A DNA stretch of 64,000 nt from positions 222,394-286,393 of the forward strand of contig NZ_LNZA01000008.1 in the NCBI RefSeq assembly GCF_001468035.1, read 5' to 3'. The DNA is from Legionella tucsonensis (lineage in GTDB: Bacteria > Pseudomonadota > Gammaproteobacteria > Legionellales > Legionellaceae). This document shows positions 1 to 9,390 of the stretch, one piece after another (position 1 is the stretch's first letter; each line of letters starts with the position of its first letter). A program made the position numbers and the translations under genes. The notes under the pieces are model-generated. The model saw only the letters and a program-made list of their open reading frames with translations. It ran no database searches and was not told the origin of the DNA.

Positions 1-65
1 ATTTAGCAGCAATAGTAAAAGGCTTATGAAAAAATGACAGCAGGAATATTTTTCAGAATTATAGG

Positions 66-116
66 GTCTGTTTACTTTCGCTAGTTTGGCCAAGATACTA
101 GAAATGGAAACAGACT
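66..116. terminator. Long imperfect inverted repeat downstream of the dienelactone hydrolase gene
   Basis: The outer arms GTCTGTTT and AAACAGAC pair perfectly. The inner arms CTAGT and ACTAG also pair and enclose a small TTGGCCAA palindrome. The structure lies just past the stop codon of the leftward hydrolase gene, so a terminator or a REP-like hairpin are both possible. No U-tract follows on the minus strand, so factor-independent termination is not secure. Confidence 0.45.
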
Positions 117-123
117 CTCATCA

Positions 124-840
124 TTACTTAATTAAAATTTCTTGCAAAAAACTAATCATGGTTTCCCATGAACGTTGAGCAGCTACTGCGTTATAAATGG
201 TCCCCAATTGTGTATCATGTGCCAGCGGATTAGTAAACGCATGCTGTATATGTCCATACATATGCATTTGCCAATCCACGTTTGCTTCAGTCATCTCTTT
301 GCAAAATGCATGCACCTTATCAGGTTGAACCATGGGGTCATCATAGCCATGCAAAGCTAAAATTTTGGCTTTTATTGGTTCAGATTTTAAATTGCCAGGC
401 TGGTGCAGCAAACCATGAAAACTCACTACTCCTTTAAGATCTGCTCCAGAACGAGCCAACTCAAGAGCACATAAACCACCAAAACAAAATCCAATAATTG
501 CAACCCGCTTATTGTCAACTTCAGGCATGGCACATACAGCGGCCAACCCTGCTTGCATGCGACGGCGTAATAAAACTTGATTAGAAATCAAGGGGTTCAT
601 TAACGCTTGCTTTTCCTCAATAGTAGAACCAAGCTGACCATCGCCGTACAAATCTACTGCAAAACCTACATAACCCATTTCGGCAAGTAATTTTGCTTTG
701 TTACACGCAAATTCATTGCGACCGGACCAATCATGAACTACCAATACTGCAGGGCGCGGCGCGGCACGAGCTTTGTCATATGCAACAAAGCCATGAAGTT
801 CTTGCTCATTATCATGATAAATATAATTTGAAGTATGCAT
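124..840 (-). CDS. Dienelactone hydrolase family protein
   Basis: This 238-residue alpha/beta hydrolase matches the dienelactone hydrolase family in length and layout. The nucleophile elbow reads GFCFGG with Cys119 in place of serine, as is typical of the family. Asp168 in HGYDDPM and His200 in HAFTNP complete the likely Cys-Asp-His triad. Family members hydrolyse lactones or esters in the cytoplasm; the substrate here cannot be read from sequence. There is no signal peptide. The gene stands alone, divergent from another hydrolase at 1034, with an inverted repeat beyond its stop codon. Confidence 0.88.
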   Translation of the reverse strand: MHTSNYIYHDNEQELHGFVAYDKARAAPRPAVLVVHDWSGRNEFACNKAKLLAEMGYVGFAVDLYGDGQLGSTIEEKQALMNPLISNQVLLRRRMQAGLAAVCAMPEVDNKRVAIIGFCFGGLCALELARSGADLKGVVSFHGLLHQPGNLKSEPIKAKILALHGYDDPMVQPDKVHAFCKEMTEANVDWQMHMYGHIQHAFTNPLAHDTQLGTIYNAVAAQRSWETMISFLQEILIK

Positions 841-1033
841 CTCAAGCTCCCTGAAATAAAACTAAAATTAACTTTTTAGGGACCTAGTTTATAAAATTGG
901 GTTAAAGAGATAAAGCTATGAATTACATTAGTATCTATTGACAGACATTAAGCAATTATTTGATAAAACAAAAAACGATAGAATGTTTCTTTTATAGTCT
1001 ACAATTAGAGTAAAATCTAAAGGGGATATAATC

Positions 1034-1897
1034 ATGATAACTTCATCATTAATCCATGTAAGAGATTTTTTACATGCACAATTGTGTTATCAAGCTTTTA
1101 TTACTCCTATCTTTTTTCCTTTGGAAAAAGAATACAGACATTTTGCCAAACTGGCTTGTGAGTTTATTGAGGGAAAACGTACTGAGGTAATTCATCGGGA
1201 ATTTCCACGACATCATGTATTACACCGCTTTGCTCCACAGAAAAATGCGCAAGGAAGAAAGATACTGATCACCCATGGATGGATATCACGTGCAGCATAT
1301 ATGGCTCGCATAATACAGGCACTTTATCAACAAGGATATGAAGTATATGCCCTTGACTTCCCTGCACATGGTGAAGCAAAAGGCTTGCAATTACCTTGGA
1401 CTGATGCAGTCGCTATTTTGAAAGATACAATCAATCAACATGGTCCTTTCTATGCAGTCATTGGGCATTCGTTTGGTGGCTCCATGCTACTCAATACCAT
1501 GAATGTTGCAGGTCAACTCCCTGAATGGCAATTAAATCATAAACCAGAGCGTGCAATTTTAATTGCATCGCCTACACAGATGCGCAATCCGATTAATCGG
1601 ATTGCAAAAAAATTTAAGCTGAGTGGCCATGGTTATCTTCAGCTGCATCAGGTCATGAAGCAGCAAGCGCACTTTGACATTAAGCTGGTCCGTTTACACC
1701 ATTTCATTTCTCAATCACCCAACATTTCTTTTTTATGCATACACGGGGAGTCAGATAAAACGATTAGTACTAAAGAATCGATTGAATTCTGTAAAAAATA
1801 CCCGAACTCTAGACTTTGTCTACTTCCCGATGCAAATCACGTGAGCGTCTTAATGGACGAACGAGTAGAACATTTAATTTGTGATTTTTTGGCATAA
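1034..1897 (+). CDS. Alpha/beta hydrolase
   Basis: The 287-residue protein has the classical serine hydrolase signature GHSFGG with nucleophile Ser146. Asp241 in HGESDK and His269 in DANHV complete a plausible triad. The HGW motif near residue 81 fits the oxyanion-hole region. It is cytoplasmic by appearance, with no signal peptide. A ribosome-binding site (AAAGGGGAT) lies just before the ATG. It could be an esterase or lipase-like enzyme; the substrate is unknown. It converges on rpoH, with a hairpin repeat between the two stop codons. Confidence 0.85.
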   Translation: MITSSLIHVRDFLHAQLCYQAFITPIFFPLEKEYRHFAKLACEFIEGKRTEVIHREFPRHHVLHRFAPQKNAQGRKILITHGWISRAAYMARIIQALYQQGYEVYALDFPAHGEAKGLQLPWTDAVAILKDTINQHGPFYAVIGHSFGGSMLLNTMNVAGQLPEWQLNHKPERAILIASPTQMRNPINRIAKKFKLSGHGYLQLHQVMKQQAHFDIKLVRLHHFISQSPNISFLCIHGESDKTISTKESIEFCKKYPNSRLCLLPDANHVSVLMDERVEHLICDFLA

Positions 1898-1902
1898 AAA
1901 CG

Positions 1903-1966
1903 TAGCCTGTGTAAAGCAAAGCGTAACTTGGGAGTCCTATGCTAAGCCCCCCAGATTACGCTTCAG
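1903..1966. repeat. REP-like hairpin of the GTAGCCTGGGTG family, between convergent genes
   Basis: The segment begins with CGTAGCCTGTGT and folds through arms containing AAGCGTAA and TTACGCTT. It sits between the stop codons of the hydrolase gene and rpoH, so it may act as a two-way terminator. Related copies with GTAGCCTG / CAGGCTAC ends occur at 32736, 36527, 41966, 53311 and 56399. Confidence 0.55.
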
Positions 1967-1989
1967 AGAATTACATATAATTGATGGAA

Positions 1990-2847
1990 TTACTCATTTT
2001 CTATATATTGCCGCAGCTTTTTCATGGCATTTTTTTCAAGCTGCCTAACGCGTTCCGCAGATACCCCGTATTTCTTAGCCAAATCATGCAGCGTTAACTT
2101 TTCTTCAGCTAACCAACGTTGTTGTAAAATATCCTGACTTCGCTCATCCAACTGCTCTAAAGCAAACATCAGCTTCTCACGGCCATGCTCTCCAGTGCTT
2201 TCCTTTTCCAGTAAAGCAGAAGGATCATCATTAGCATTAAATAAATAACGCTCCGGTGCTGTATAAAATTCATCGTGCTCATCCGCATCAGGAGCATCAT
2301 ACGGTGTATCCATAGCGTTCAAGCGTTGCTCCATGACTAACACATCTTCACGACTTACACCCAAATCATTTGCTATAGCGGTTACCTCTTCATGACTCAT
2401 CCAACCCAAACGATTTTTCATTTGGCGAAGATTAAAAAATAACTTACGCTGGGCTTTGGTTGTTGCAATTTTAACAATACGCCAGTTGCGTAAAACAAAT
2501 TCATGAATTTCTGCTTTTATCCAATGCACTGCAAAGGAAACAAGACGTACACCCATCTTAGGGTCGAAACGTTTTACCGCCTTCATCAAACCAATATTAC
2601 CTTCCTGAATCAAATCATTCAGAGGCAAGCCGTATCCCAAATAACCACGAGCTACACGAACAACATAACGCAAATGAGCAAGCACCAAACGCCGTGCAGC
2701 CTCAAGGTCTCCTTCAGCATGAAAACGCTCGGCACAGGCAATTTCTTCCTCTAAAGACAACATAGGAATTTGATTAACCCTGTGGATATAAGCATCAAGA
2801 CTTCCCACGGGTAAATTCATTTCGGCAAGTTGCAAATATTGACTCAT
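1990..2847 (-). CDS. rpoH: RNA polymerase sigma factor RpoH (sigma-32, heat shock)
   Basis: This 285-residue sigma-70 family protein directs RNA polymerase to heat-shock promoters. The diagnostic RpoH box QRKLFFNLR is at residues 133-141. Region 2 contains [18 protein letters not shown] and region 4 carries the C-terminal HTH ([18 protein letters not shown]). Length matches E. coli RpoH. A strong Shine-Dalgarno (GAGGAAAG) precedes the ATG. It lies 53 bp downstream of ftsX in the same direction, the common ftsYEX-rpoH arrangement. No RNA thermometer was identified. Confidence 0.97.
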   Translation of the reverse strand: MSQYLQLAEMNLPVGSLDAYIHRVNQIPMLSLEEEIACAERFHAEGDLEAARRLVLAHLRYVVRVARGYLGYGLPLNDLIQEGNIGLMKAVKRFDPKMGVRLVSFAVHWIKAEIHEFVLRNWRIVKIATTKAQRKLFFNLRQMKNRLGWMSHEEVTAIANDLGVSREDVLVMEQRLNAMDTPYDAPDADEHDEFYTAPERYLFNANDDPSALLEKESTGEHGREKLMFALEQLDERSQDILQQRWLAEEKLTLHDLAKKYGVSAERVRQLEKNAMKKLRQYIENE

Positions 2848-2900
2848 GCTTCTTTCCTCTAAAAAACCTCTCTGTAAAATAAGGTAAAAATAAGGGGGGC

Positions 2901-3830
2901 TTATAATTGGGGCTCAATGGAAGCCAATTGACGTTTTACCGATAAGCGCGCCCCCATCCATCCTAGTATAACTGCAAATAGAACAAGCAGCAAGATCTGT
3001 CGCATTGACAAACTTTTTAACGGATAGTGCATTTGATATGCAGTCGCCAACTGATTCACAGCAGATTCCAGGCTGAAAATAAAAATATTCACCATAAACA
3101 CAGCAAAAACAGCTCCTAAAGCACCATACCAAATCCCCGAATATAAAAAAGGTCTGAGGATAAAAGGATCTTTTGCTCCGATTAACTTTAACACCTGGAT
3201 TTCTTCTTGTCGACTATGAAGCGCCAGGCGTAATGTAGTGCCGACAATCATAATCACAGCCATGGCTAATAAGGCGAGTAATGCATCGGCAAACTTGGCA
3301 ACAAAACCTAAAAGCGCATGCAAGCGGCTTATCCATTCCATGTCGACCTTTGCATTTTCCACTTGTGCTACGGTCTGTAATTTCCGTGCCAATAAATCTA
3401 ATTTTGCAGGTGAGTCAATGATCAGGGCAGGCACAACATCAACTACTGCAGGCAAAGGGTTTTCAGGAAGATAACGCATGATATCCTGCATCCCTTCTTG
3501 CTGGATTAATTCCGATAAACCTTCACTGGAGGATTTTAAGGAAACTTGAGCTACACCGTCCGTTTCACGCACTTTTTGTAACACAAGCTGGTGCTCCTCT
3601 TCAGATAAGCCGGGTTTTAAATAAAGAGAAATATGCCCGCCCCTCTGCCAGCTTGCAGTTAATTTAGAGATGTTATCGGAAAATACCCAGAAAAGAGCGG
3701 GCAAAGCCAAGGCAATGGCGATCACTATGGAAGTCATCATGGTTGCTAATGGTCTGCGACATAACAAATTTAAACTTTGTATTGACGCTTGTACATGATA
3801 AGCAAGGATTGCTTGTGCTCGTTTTAACAC
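2901..3830 (-). CDS. ftsX: Cell division protein FtsX
   Basis: FtsX is the integral membrane partner of the FtsE ATPase; together they activate septal peptidoglycan hydrolases at the divisome. The 309-residue protein has one transmembrane helix near residues 30-50, a large periplasmic domain, and three more helices in the C-terminal half (about 170-300), the expected FtsX topology. Its start overlaps the end of ftsE by 7 bp, indicating translational coupling. rpoH follows downstream. Confidence 0.95.
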   Translation of the reverse strand: MLKRAQAILAYHVQASIQSLNLLCRRPLATMMTSIVIAIALALPALFWVFSDNISKLTASWQRGGHISLYLKPGLSEEEHQLVLQKVRETDGVAQVSLKSSSEGLSELIQQEGMQDIMRYLPENPLPAVVDVVPALIIDSPAKLDLLARKLQTVAQVENAKVDMEWISRLHALLGFVAKFADALLALLAMAVIMIVGTTLRLALHSRQEEIQVLKLIGAKDPFILRPFLYSGIWYGALGAVFAVFMVNIFIFSLESAVNQLATAYQMHYPLKSLSMRQILLLVLFAVILGWMGARLSVKRQLASIEPQL

Positions 3831-4474
3831 ATTCGTCCTCCTTTAAGCATGACAATACGATGTTTCATTCCTGCGATCAATGCCAAATCATGTGTGGCAA
3901 TTAATATACTTACCCCCACTTGATTAAACTGCTCAAAAATAGCCATGATTTCAGCAGAAAGTTTGGGATCAAGATTTCCTGTAGGTTCATCAGCCAATAA
4001 TAATGCAGGCTTATGCACTACAGCACGCGCAATTCCTACTCGTTGTTGTTCGCCGCCTGATAAATGGATCGGGAGCATTTTTTCCTTGCTTAATAAACCT
4101 ACCATATCCAAGGCTGCATGCACTCTTTTTCCAATCATGGGATAAGCCATACCTTGAATTTGCAAGGGTAGAGCTACATTATCAAATACTGTTCGGTCAT
4201 TAAGTAAATAAGGTGATTGAAAAGTAATTCCCAGTTGGCTACGGTGGGCAGCCACATCACGTTTTTTTAACTGGTTCAGACGCAAACCATTTACACTCAA
4301 CTGACCTGAAGTAGGCCATTCTAAAAGAGCGATCAATTTAAGTAAGGTACTTTTTCCTGCGCCTGAATGCCCAGTAAGAAAAACCATTTCCCCTTTTTGC
4401 AAGGAAAAATTTACTTGGCTTAACGCTTCAAAACCACCTGGATAACGTTTAGTCACTTGGTCAAATGTGATCAT
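3824..4474 (-). CDS. ftsE: Cell division ATP-binding protein FtsE
   Basis: This is the ABC ATPase of the FtsEX complex. It shows Walker A GHSGAGKST, signature LSGGEQQR, and Walker B LLLADEPTGNLD. The start is placed at the ATG encoding MITFDQVTKRYPGG, which gives 216 residues and matches the family; a longer reading would add 11 residues from inside ftsY. The chosen start overlaps the ftsY stop by 14 bp, as usual for the ftsY-ftsE-ftsX operon. Confidence 0.95.
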   Translation of the reverse strand: MITFDQVTKRYPGGFEALSQVNFSLQKGEMVFLTGHSGAGKSTLLKLIALLEWPTSGQLSVNGLRLNQLKKRDVAAHRSQLGITFQSPYLLNDRTVFDNVALPLQIQGMAYPMIGKRVHAALDMVGLLSKEKMLPIHLSGGEQQRVGIARAVVHKPALLLADEPTGNLDPKLSAEIMAIFEQFNQVGVSILIATHDLALIAGMKHRIVMLKGGRMC

Positions 4475-5513
4475 TGAATAGTGCACCAACAAATTGCGCA
4501 GCATCAAAGGGTCGTAAATCCTCTATCCCTTCACCAATCCCTATATAACGAAAAGGTATTCCTAATTCATTAGCAATAGCGAACAAAATTCCACCTTTAG
4601 CTGTACCATCCAATTTAGTCATGGTAATTCCAGTTAGACCAATTGCTTCATGAAATTGTTGTGCTTGAACCAACGCATTTTGCCCTATGCTTGCATCCAA
4701 TATCAACATTGTCTCATGAGGAGCATCGGGACAAAGTTTCTGCAACACACGCTTTACTTTTTTCAATTCGTCCATCAAATTGCCCTGTGTATGCAACCGA
4801 CCTGCAGTATCAGCGATTAAAACATCCATCTTACGCGCTTTTGCTGCTTGCAGCGCATCAAAAATCACCGAAGCACTATCTGCTCCTGTATGTTGAGCAA
4901 TTACCGGGATATCATTTCGCTCCCCCCAAACATGCAATTGTTCCACTGCTGCTGCTCTAAAAGTATCTCCCGCCGCCAACATGACTTTCTTGCCTTGTTG
5001 CTGAAATTGTTTCGCCAGTTTTCCTATAGTCGTTGTTTTACCTGCACCATTCACTCCGACCATTAAGATCACAAAAGGAGAATGATCTGCCGTTTCTAAA
5101 GTTAAAGATTGATTATTCTGACTTAAAATCGTTTGTAAATGAGATTTCAGCGACTCATAAACAGCGTTGCCATCGGATAACTGTTTACGAGCTAAGTTTT
5201 CAGTCAATTGATTCAGTACAGTTTGTGTTGTCTCCATCCCTAAATCAGCACTAACTAAAAGCATTTCTAACTCATCCAATAAATCCTGGCTGATTTCTTT
5301 TTTACCTAATAATAATCGGCCAATTCCATCACCAAGCTGGTGACGGGTTTTACTTAGTCCTTTCCTGAAACGTGCAAAAAATCCTTCTTTTGCGGGCTCT
5401 TGTTCCTGTTTAATTTCTTCTACAGGCGCTTGAGACAACGAGTCAGTAGTACTTTGTGAATGATTGTCCTCTACAGAGGTGGAATCATGACTTCGTTTAA
5501 ACCATTTAATCAT
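4461..5513 (-). CDS. ftsY: Signal recognition particle receptor FtsY
   Basis: FtsY docks SRP-ribosome complexes at the inner membrane for co-translational insertion. The 350-residue protein has an acidic, variable N-terminal A region (to about 80), an N domain, and a GTPase G domain with P-loop GVNGAGKTTT, DTAGR, and TKLDGTAKGG. It is the first gene of ftsY-ftsE-ftsX and is divergent from an M16 peptidase, with a 61-bp shared upstream region. Confidence 0.96.
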   Translation of the reverse strand: MIKWFKRSHDSTSVEDNHSQSTTDSLSQAPVEEIKQEQEPAKEGFFARFRKGLSKTRHQLGDGIGRLLLGKKEISQDLLDELEMLLVSADLGMETTQTVLNQLTENLARKQLSDGNAVYESLKSHLQTILSQNNQSLTLETADHSPFVILMVGVNGAGKTTTIGKLAKQFQQQGKKVMLAAGDTFRAAAVEQLHVWGERNDIPVIAQHTGADSASVIFDALQAAKARKMDVLIADTAGRLHTQGNLMDELKKVKRVLQKLCPDAPHETMLILDASIGQNALVQAQQFHEAIGLTGITMTKLDGTAKGGILFAIANELGIPFRYIGIGEGIEDLRPFDAAQFVGALFNDHI

Positions 5514-5574
5514 ATAGTGTACAAATCCTGAAAAATATGAAATTCTATCATCTTTTTTACTTTGAGGTTAAGTT

Positions 5575-6897
5575 GTGCGCAAAATACTCTTTACTTTACT
5601 CATGGTACTATCTTGCCAGACCTTTAGCCAAGTGCAAGAGTTTACGTTGAATAATGGATTAAAAATATTGGTTAAAGAAGATCACCGGGCGCCTATTGCT
5701 ATATCCATGATTTGGTATAACGTGGGATCCGCTGATGAACCAGGTGGAATTACCGGTGTATCCCATGCGATGGAACATATGATGTTTAAAGGTACTGAAA
5801 AATTCCCTTTAGGTGTCTTTTCCAAAACTATAGCTGCAATTGGCGGCCAAGCTAATGCATTTACTCATAATGATTACACCGCTTTTTTTGAAAAAACAGC
5901 TGCTTCAAAACTTGCTACCAGTTTTGAACTGGAAGCGGATCGCATGAATCATTTGCTTCTTGATGCTAATGAATTTGCCAAAGAAATTAAAGTAATCCAG
6001 GAAGAACGACGTCTTCGAACCGAAGATAATCCACAAGCACTTGCCTTTGAACGTTTTCTGGCAACGGCGCATCTAAGCGCTCCTTATCATCATCCTGTTA
6101 TTGGCTGGATGAGTGATCTGAAACACATGTCCGTTGAAGACTTAAGAGAATGGTATAAAAAATATTATGCACCTAACAATGCGACCCTGGTTATCGTGGG
6201 AGATGTTAACCCAGAGAATGTCCGCACTTTGGCAGAAAATTATTTCGGCGCATTGCCAAAACACCCCATTCCTGCAAGACGATTACAAAAAGAGCCACCT
6301 GCATTAGGTCAAAAGATTGTTCATATTCAAGCCTCAGCAAAACTGCCTTTATTGATGATGGGTTATACCGTCCCTAGTGTAAATACTGCTAAAAAAGATT
6401 ATGAGCCTTATGCTTTGGAAATCATCGCCGGAATTTTGGACGCAGGTGAAAGTGCTCGTTTTTCCAAAAATCTGATTCGTGGCAAACATATTGCTACAGG
6501 TGCAGATACCTATTATAACCCTTACACAAGATATCAAACCCAATTTATCATTTATGGATCTCCAAGCCAAAACCATACAATAAGTGATTTACAAAATGAG
6601 CTTTTTAACGAGATCAATGATTTGAAAAAAAATCAGGTTACTGATCAGGAATTGCAACGAGTTAAACATCAAATCATTGCTCAGAAAACCTTTGAGAAGG
6701 ATTCAATTTTCGGACAAGCCTCAGAATTAGGTTTGTTAGAAACAATTGGGGTTGGTTGGCAAAAAGCAGATGAGTATACTAAAGCAATCAATGTAATTAC
6801 ACCACAACAAGTTCAGCAAACTGCCCAACGTTATTTTCAGGAAAATAATATGACGACAGCACTATTAGAACCTCAACCACAAAGGGCTACACCATGA
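5575..6897 (+). CDS. M16 family zinc metallopeptidase (active subunit type)
   Basis: This pitrilysin-family peptidase carries the inverted zinc motif HxxEH (His64, Glu67, His68) and the distal glutamate ligand at Glu144. An N-terminal signal sequence (about 18 residues, ending near TFSQ) suggests export to the periplasm. The start is GTG, supported by TTGAGG upstream. The stop overlaps the next gene (ATGA), so the two are co-translated. Paired M16 genes of this kind usually encode an active and an inactive subunit. Confidence 0.9.
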   Translation: MRKILFTLLMVLSCQTFSQVQEFTLNNGLKILVKEDHRAPIAISMIWYNVGSADEPGGITGVSHAMEHMMFKGTEKFPLGVFSKTIAAIGGQANAFTHNDYTAFFEKTAASKLATSFELEADRMNHLLLDANEFAKEIKVIQEERRLRTEDNPQALAFERFLATAHLSAPYHHPVIGWMSDLKHMSVEDLREWYKKYYAPNNATLVIVGDVNPENVRTLAENYFGALPKHPIPARRLQKEPPALGQKIVHIQASAKLPLLMMGYTVPSVNTAKKDYEPYALEIIAGILDAGESARFSKNLIRGKHIATGADTYYNPYTRYQTQFIIYGSPSQNHTISDLQNELFNEINDLKKNQVTDQELQRVKHQIIAQKTFEKDSIFGQASELGLLETIGVGWQKADEYTKAINVITPQQVQQTAQRYFQENNMTTALLEPQPQRATP

Positions 6898-8198
6898 GAA
6901 TTTTTAGCGCATGTATTCTAACATTACTTATTGGACTGTCATATACAACGTCAGCAAGTACATTCAAAATAGAAAAATGGCTCACCAAAAATGGTGTTCA
7001 GGTCATTTTTTATCCCACTATGGAAGTGCCTATGCTCGATGTCAGCTTAGCTTTCGCGGCAGGATCAGCATATGATGGAGATCAATATGGTCTAAGTGCC
7101 TTGACCAGTCGTTTGATGAATCAGGGAAATGCAGGACGAGACGCAACAGCAATAGCCGAATCGCTCGCGGATGTTGGTGCTCAATATAAAGCTGAGGTCA
7201 ACCGAGATATGGTTATATTTAACCTCAGAACTCTAGTCGCCAAAGACGCATTGACTAAAGCAAGTTCTACCTTTGCACAAATCATTAACCATCCAGACTT
7301 TCTTGATTATGAGTTTTCAAGAGAGAAAAAACAGCAGATGATGGCCATAGAGCAGCGACAGGAATCGTCTGAAGAAGTTGCCAATCTCCATTTTTTTCAA
7401 GCCTTATATAAACAACATCCTTATGCACATCCTGTTAATGGAACAAGCGAGACCGTTAAAGCAATTAATATGAGTCAGGTAATTGAATTCAATAAACGCT
7501 ATTATGTTGCCAAAAATGCGATCTTAGTTATGGTAGGTGCAATTGATAGTAAGACAGCACATCAGCTTGCCGATCAACTCATCCAAGAACTTCCAGAGGG
7601 ACAGCCAGCACCCCCAATTCCCAAAGCCACACAATTAACTCAAGCAGAGTCAATAAATCTTCCATTTTCATCCTCACAAACTGTGATACGACTCGGTCAG
7701 ATCGGTATTGATCATCATGACCCAAATTACTTTCCGCTAATCGTAGGGAATTATATTTTAGGAGGAGGAGCTTTAGTTTCTCGACTCGCTATAGAAGTCA
7801 GAGAAAAACAAGGTTTGACTTATGGTATAGACAGCCAGTTTGTTCCTATGTCGGGGAAAGGACCTTTTCTCATCAGCCTATCAACAAAAAATGAACAAAC
7901 AAAAGATGCATTAGATATTATTCAAAATGTTTTACGAACTTACATTGATAAAGGTCCAACTGATGAAGAGATGATTGCGGCGAAACAATACCTTACAGGG
8001 AGTTTCCCACTTTCTTTATCAGGTAATCGCAGTATTGCCAGTATCTTATTGCGAATGACTTTTTATCAACTGCCTGAAGATTTTCTTGACACCTATCTTG
8101 CTCGCATCAATGCGGTATCTGGTGAACAAGTAGCACAAGCATTCAAACAACAAGTTAATCTCGATAAATTATTACTGATCACTGTAGGTAAATCGTGA
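6894..8198 (+). CDS. M16 family peptidase-like protein (zinc motif absent)
   Basis: This 434-residue protein has the M16 fold signatures, including the C-terminal domain with GGGALVSRL and REKQGLTYG. The HxxEH zinc motif is missing: the equivalent position reads YGLSALTSRLMNQG. It is therefore probably the non-catalytic partner of the preceding gene, with an N-terminal signal peptide of about 21 residues. It overlaps both neighbours by 4 bp (ATGA before, GTGA after), forming a tight three-gene operon with rsmD. Confidence 0.88.
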   Translation: MRIFSACILTLLIGLSYTTSASTFKIEKWLTKNGVQVIFYPTMEVPMLDVSLAFAAGSAYDGDQYGLSALTSRLMNQGNAGRDATAIAESLADVGAQYKAEVNRDMVIFNLRTLVAKDALTKASSTFAQIINHPDFLDYEFSREKKQQMMAIEQRQESSEEVANLHFFQALYKQHPYAHPVNGTSETVKAINMSQVIEFNKRYYVAKNAILVMVGAIDSKTAHQLADQLIQELPEGQPAPPIPKATQLTQAESINLPFSSSQTVIRLGQIGIDHHDPNYFPLIVGNYILGGGALVSRLAIEVREKQGLTYGIDSQFVPMSGKGPFLISLSTKNEQTKDALDIIQNVLRTYIDKGPTDEEMIAAKQYLTGSFPLSLSGNRSIASILLRMTFYQLPEDFLDTYLARINAVSGEQVAQAFKQQVNLDKLLLITVGKS

Positions 8199-8743
8199 AA
8201 CAAATTGTTCGCATTATAGGAGGATTATATCGAGGAAAAAAATTACATTTCCCAGATGTAGAGGGTTTACGCCCCACTCCAGATCGCGTGCGTGAGACTT
8301 TATTTAACTGGCTCATGCATGACATTAGAGAAGCACGCTGCCTGGATGCTTTTGCAGGCAGTGGCGCTTTGGGTCTAGAAGCATTTTCCAGAGGAGCTAC
8401 GCGAGTTGTTTTTCTTGAGCAATCACCTAAAGCTTATGCTCATTTACAAAAAATAATCGCTTCGTTTAACAGCTCAAAGCTTAAACTCCTACACACAGAT
8501 GCAGTACAGTATCTACAGCGCAAACAAGAAGAATTTGATATAATTTTTCTGGACCCTCCTTTTGCACAAAATTATCTCCTTCAATGCATTTCGAATATAA
8601 CACAAAGCAATATTCTCAAACCTGGAGGTCTTGTTTATTTAGAATCACCAACTGCGATTCAGTTGGATGAAAAACATTGGCAACAAATAAAACAGAAACA
8701 AGCAGGGCAAGTTGTCTATTCATTATTTGAAAAATTAAATTAA
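8195..8743 (+). CDS. rsmD: 16S rRNA (guanine-966-N2)-methyltransferase RsmD
   Basis: RsmD methylates G966 of 16S rRNA in the 30S subunit. The 182-residue protein shows the SAM-binding DAFAGSGALG at 51-60 and the catalytic DPPF at 120-123, matching family length. It starts with GTG inside the stop of the preceding M16 gene. The dotDCB genes begin 155 bp downstream. Confidence 0.92.
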   Translation: MKQIVRIIGGLYRGKKLHFPDVEGLRPTPDRVRETLFNWLMHDIREARCLDAFAGSGALGLEAFSRGATRVVFLEQSPKAYAHLQKIIASFNSSKLKLLHTDAVQYLQRKQEEFDIIFLDPPFAQNYLLQCISNITQSNILKPGGLVYLESPTAIQLDEKHWQQIKQKQAGQVVYSLFEKLN

Positions 8744-8898
8744 TTTTTTCTATGCACCCAGTCTACACTGTAATTAAAACATGAATCTTCTAAAACCATT
8801 TCTGTTTAAATTCATGCAATTCCTCTTCTATAGGCTTGACAAGCAGCTTGGCTCCTGTTTCAATCAAACGAATATTCTCAGACATTAAAGAACATTGA

Positions 8899-9390
8899 AT
8901 GAACAATAAGCTTCTCATGCTATTTATTGCCTCAGTCCTGCTTGTGGGTTGTAAACATGGTGGAGTACTCTTTAAAAAACCACCAGTCAACAATCCTAGT
9001 GATGATGCTACGATTAAATTAGCAGAAGCAGCAGTATCTGTAAGCGATTCCATGCATGAAATGGCACGAATTGAAAAAGTAATTCTACCACCGCCTGTAG
9101 ATAATGCACTCACGATACCAAATGCGTACAACTTACAAGCTAGAGCAAGTGTAGATTGGTCTGGACCTATTGAGGAGTTAACCGCCCGCATTGCCAAATC
9201 AGCTCACTTCAGGCTTCGTGTTTTAGGGAAAGCGCCTCCACTTCCAGTTTTAATTAGTCTTAACATTAAAGATGAAAGTTTAGCTGAAATCCTGCGTGAT
9301 ATTGATTACCAAGCTGGTAAAAAAGCCTATATTCACGTTTATCCTAACAGTCAGGTTGTAGAATTACGCTATGCCAAAATTTATTCGTAG
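8899..9390 (+). CDS. dotD: Dot/Icm secretion lipoprotein DotD
   Basis: DotD is an outer-membrane lipoprotein of the Dot/Icm type IVB core complex that works with DotC to bring DotH to the outer membrane. The 163-residue length equals that of L. pneumophila DotD. A signal peptide ends in the lipobox LVGC, with Cys18 as the lipidated residue. The C-terminal half is the secretin N0-like domain region (PIEELTARIAKSAHFRL). It heads dotD-dotC-dotB and overlaps dotC by 20 bp. Confidence 0.96.
   Translation: MNNKLLMLFIASVLLVGCKHGGVLFKKPPVNNPSDDATIKLAEAAVSVSDSMHEMARIEKVILPPPVDNALTIPNAYNLQARASVDWSGPIEELTARIAKSAHFRLRVLGKAPPLPVLISLNIKDESLAEILRDIDYQAGKKAYIHVYPNSQVVELRYAKIYS

Noticed and set aside
8836-8864. 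Possible dotD promoter with perfect TTGACA
   Set aside because: The matching -10 position reads TTCAAT or TCAATC, too weak to call; transcript mapping would be needed.
8790-9197. Minus-strand 135-residue frame across the dotD start
   Set aside because: It lies opposite the well-supported dotD gene, has no recognisable domain and follows the codon pattern of the other strand.
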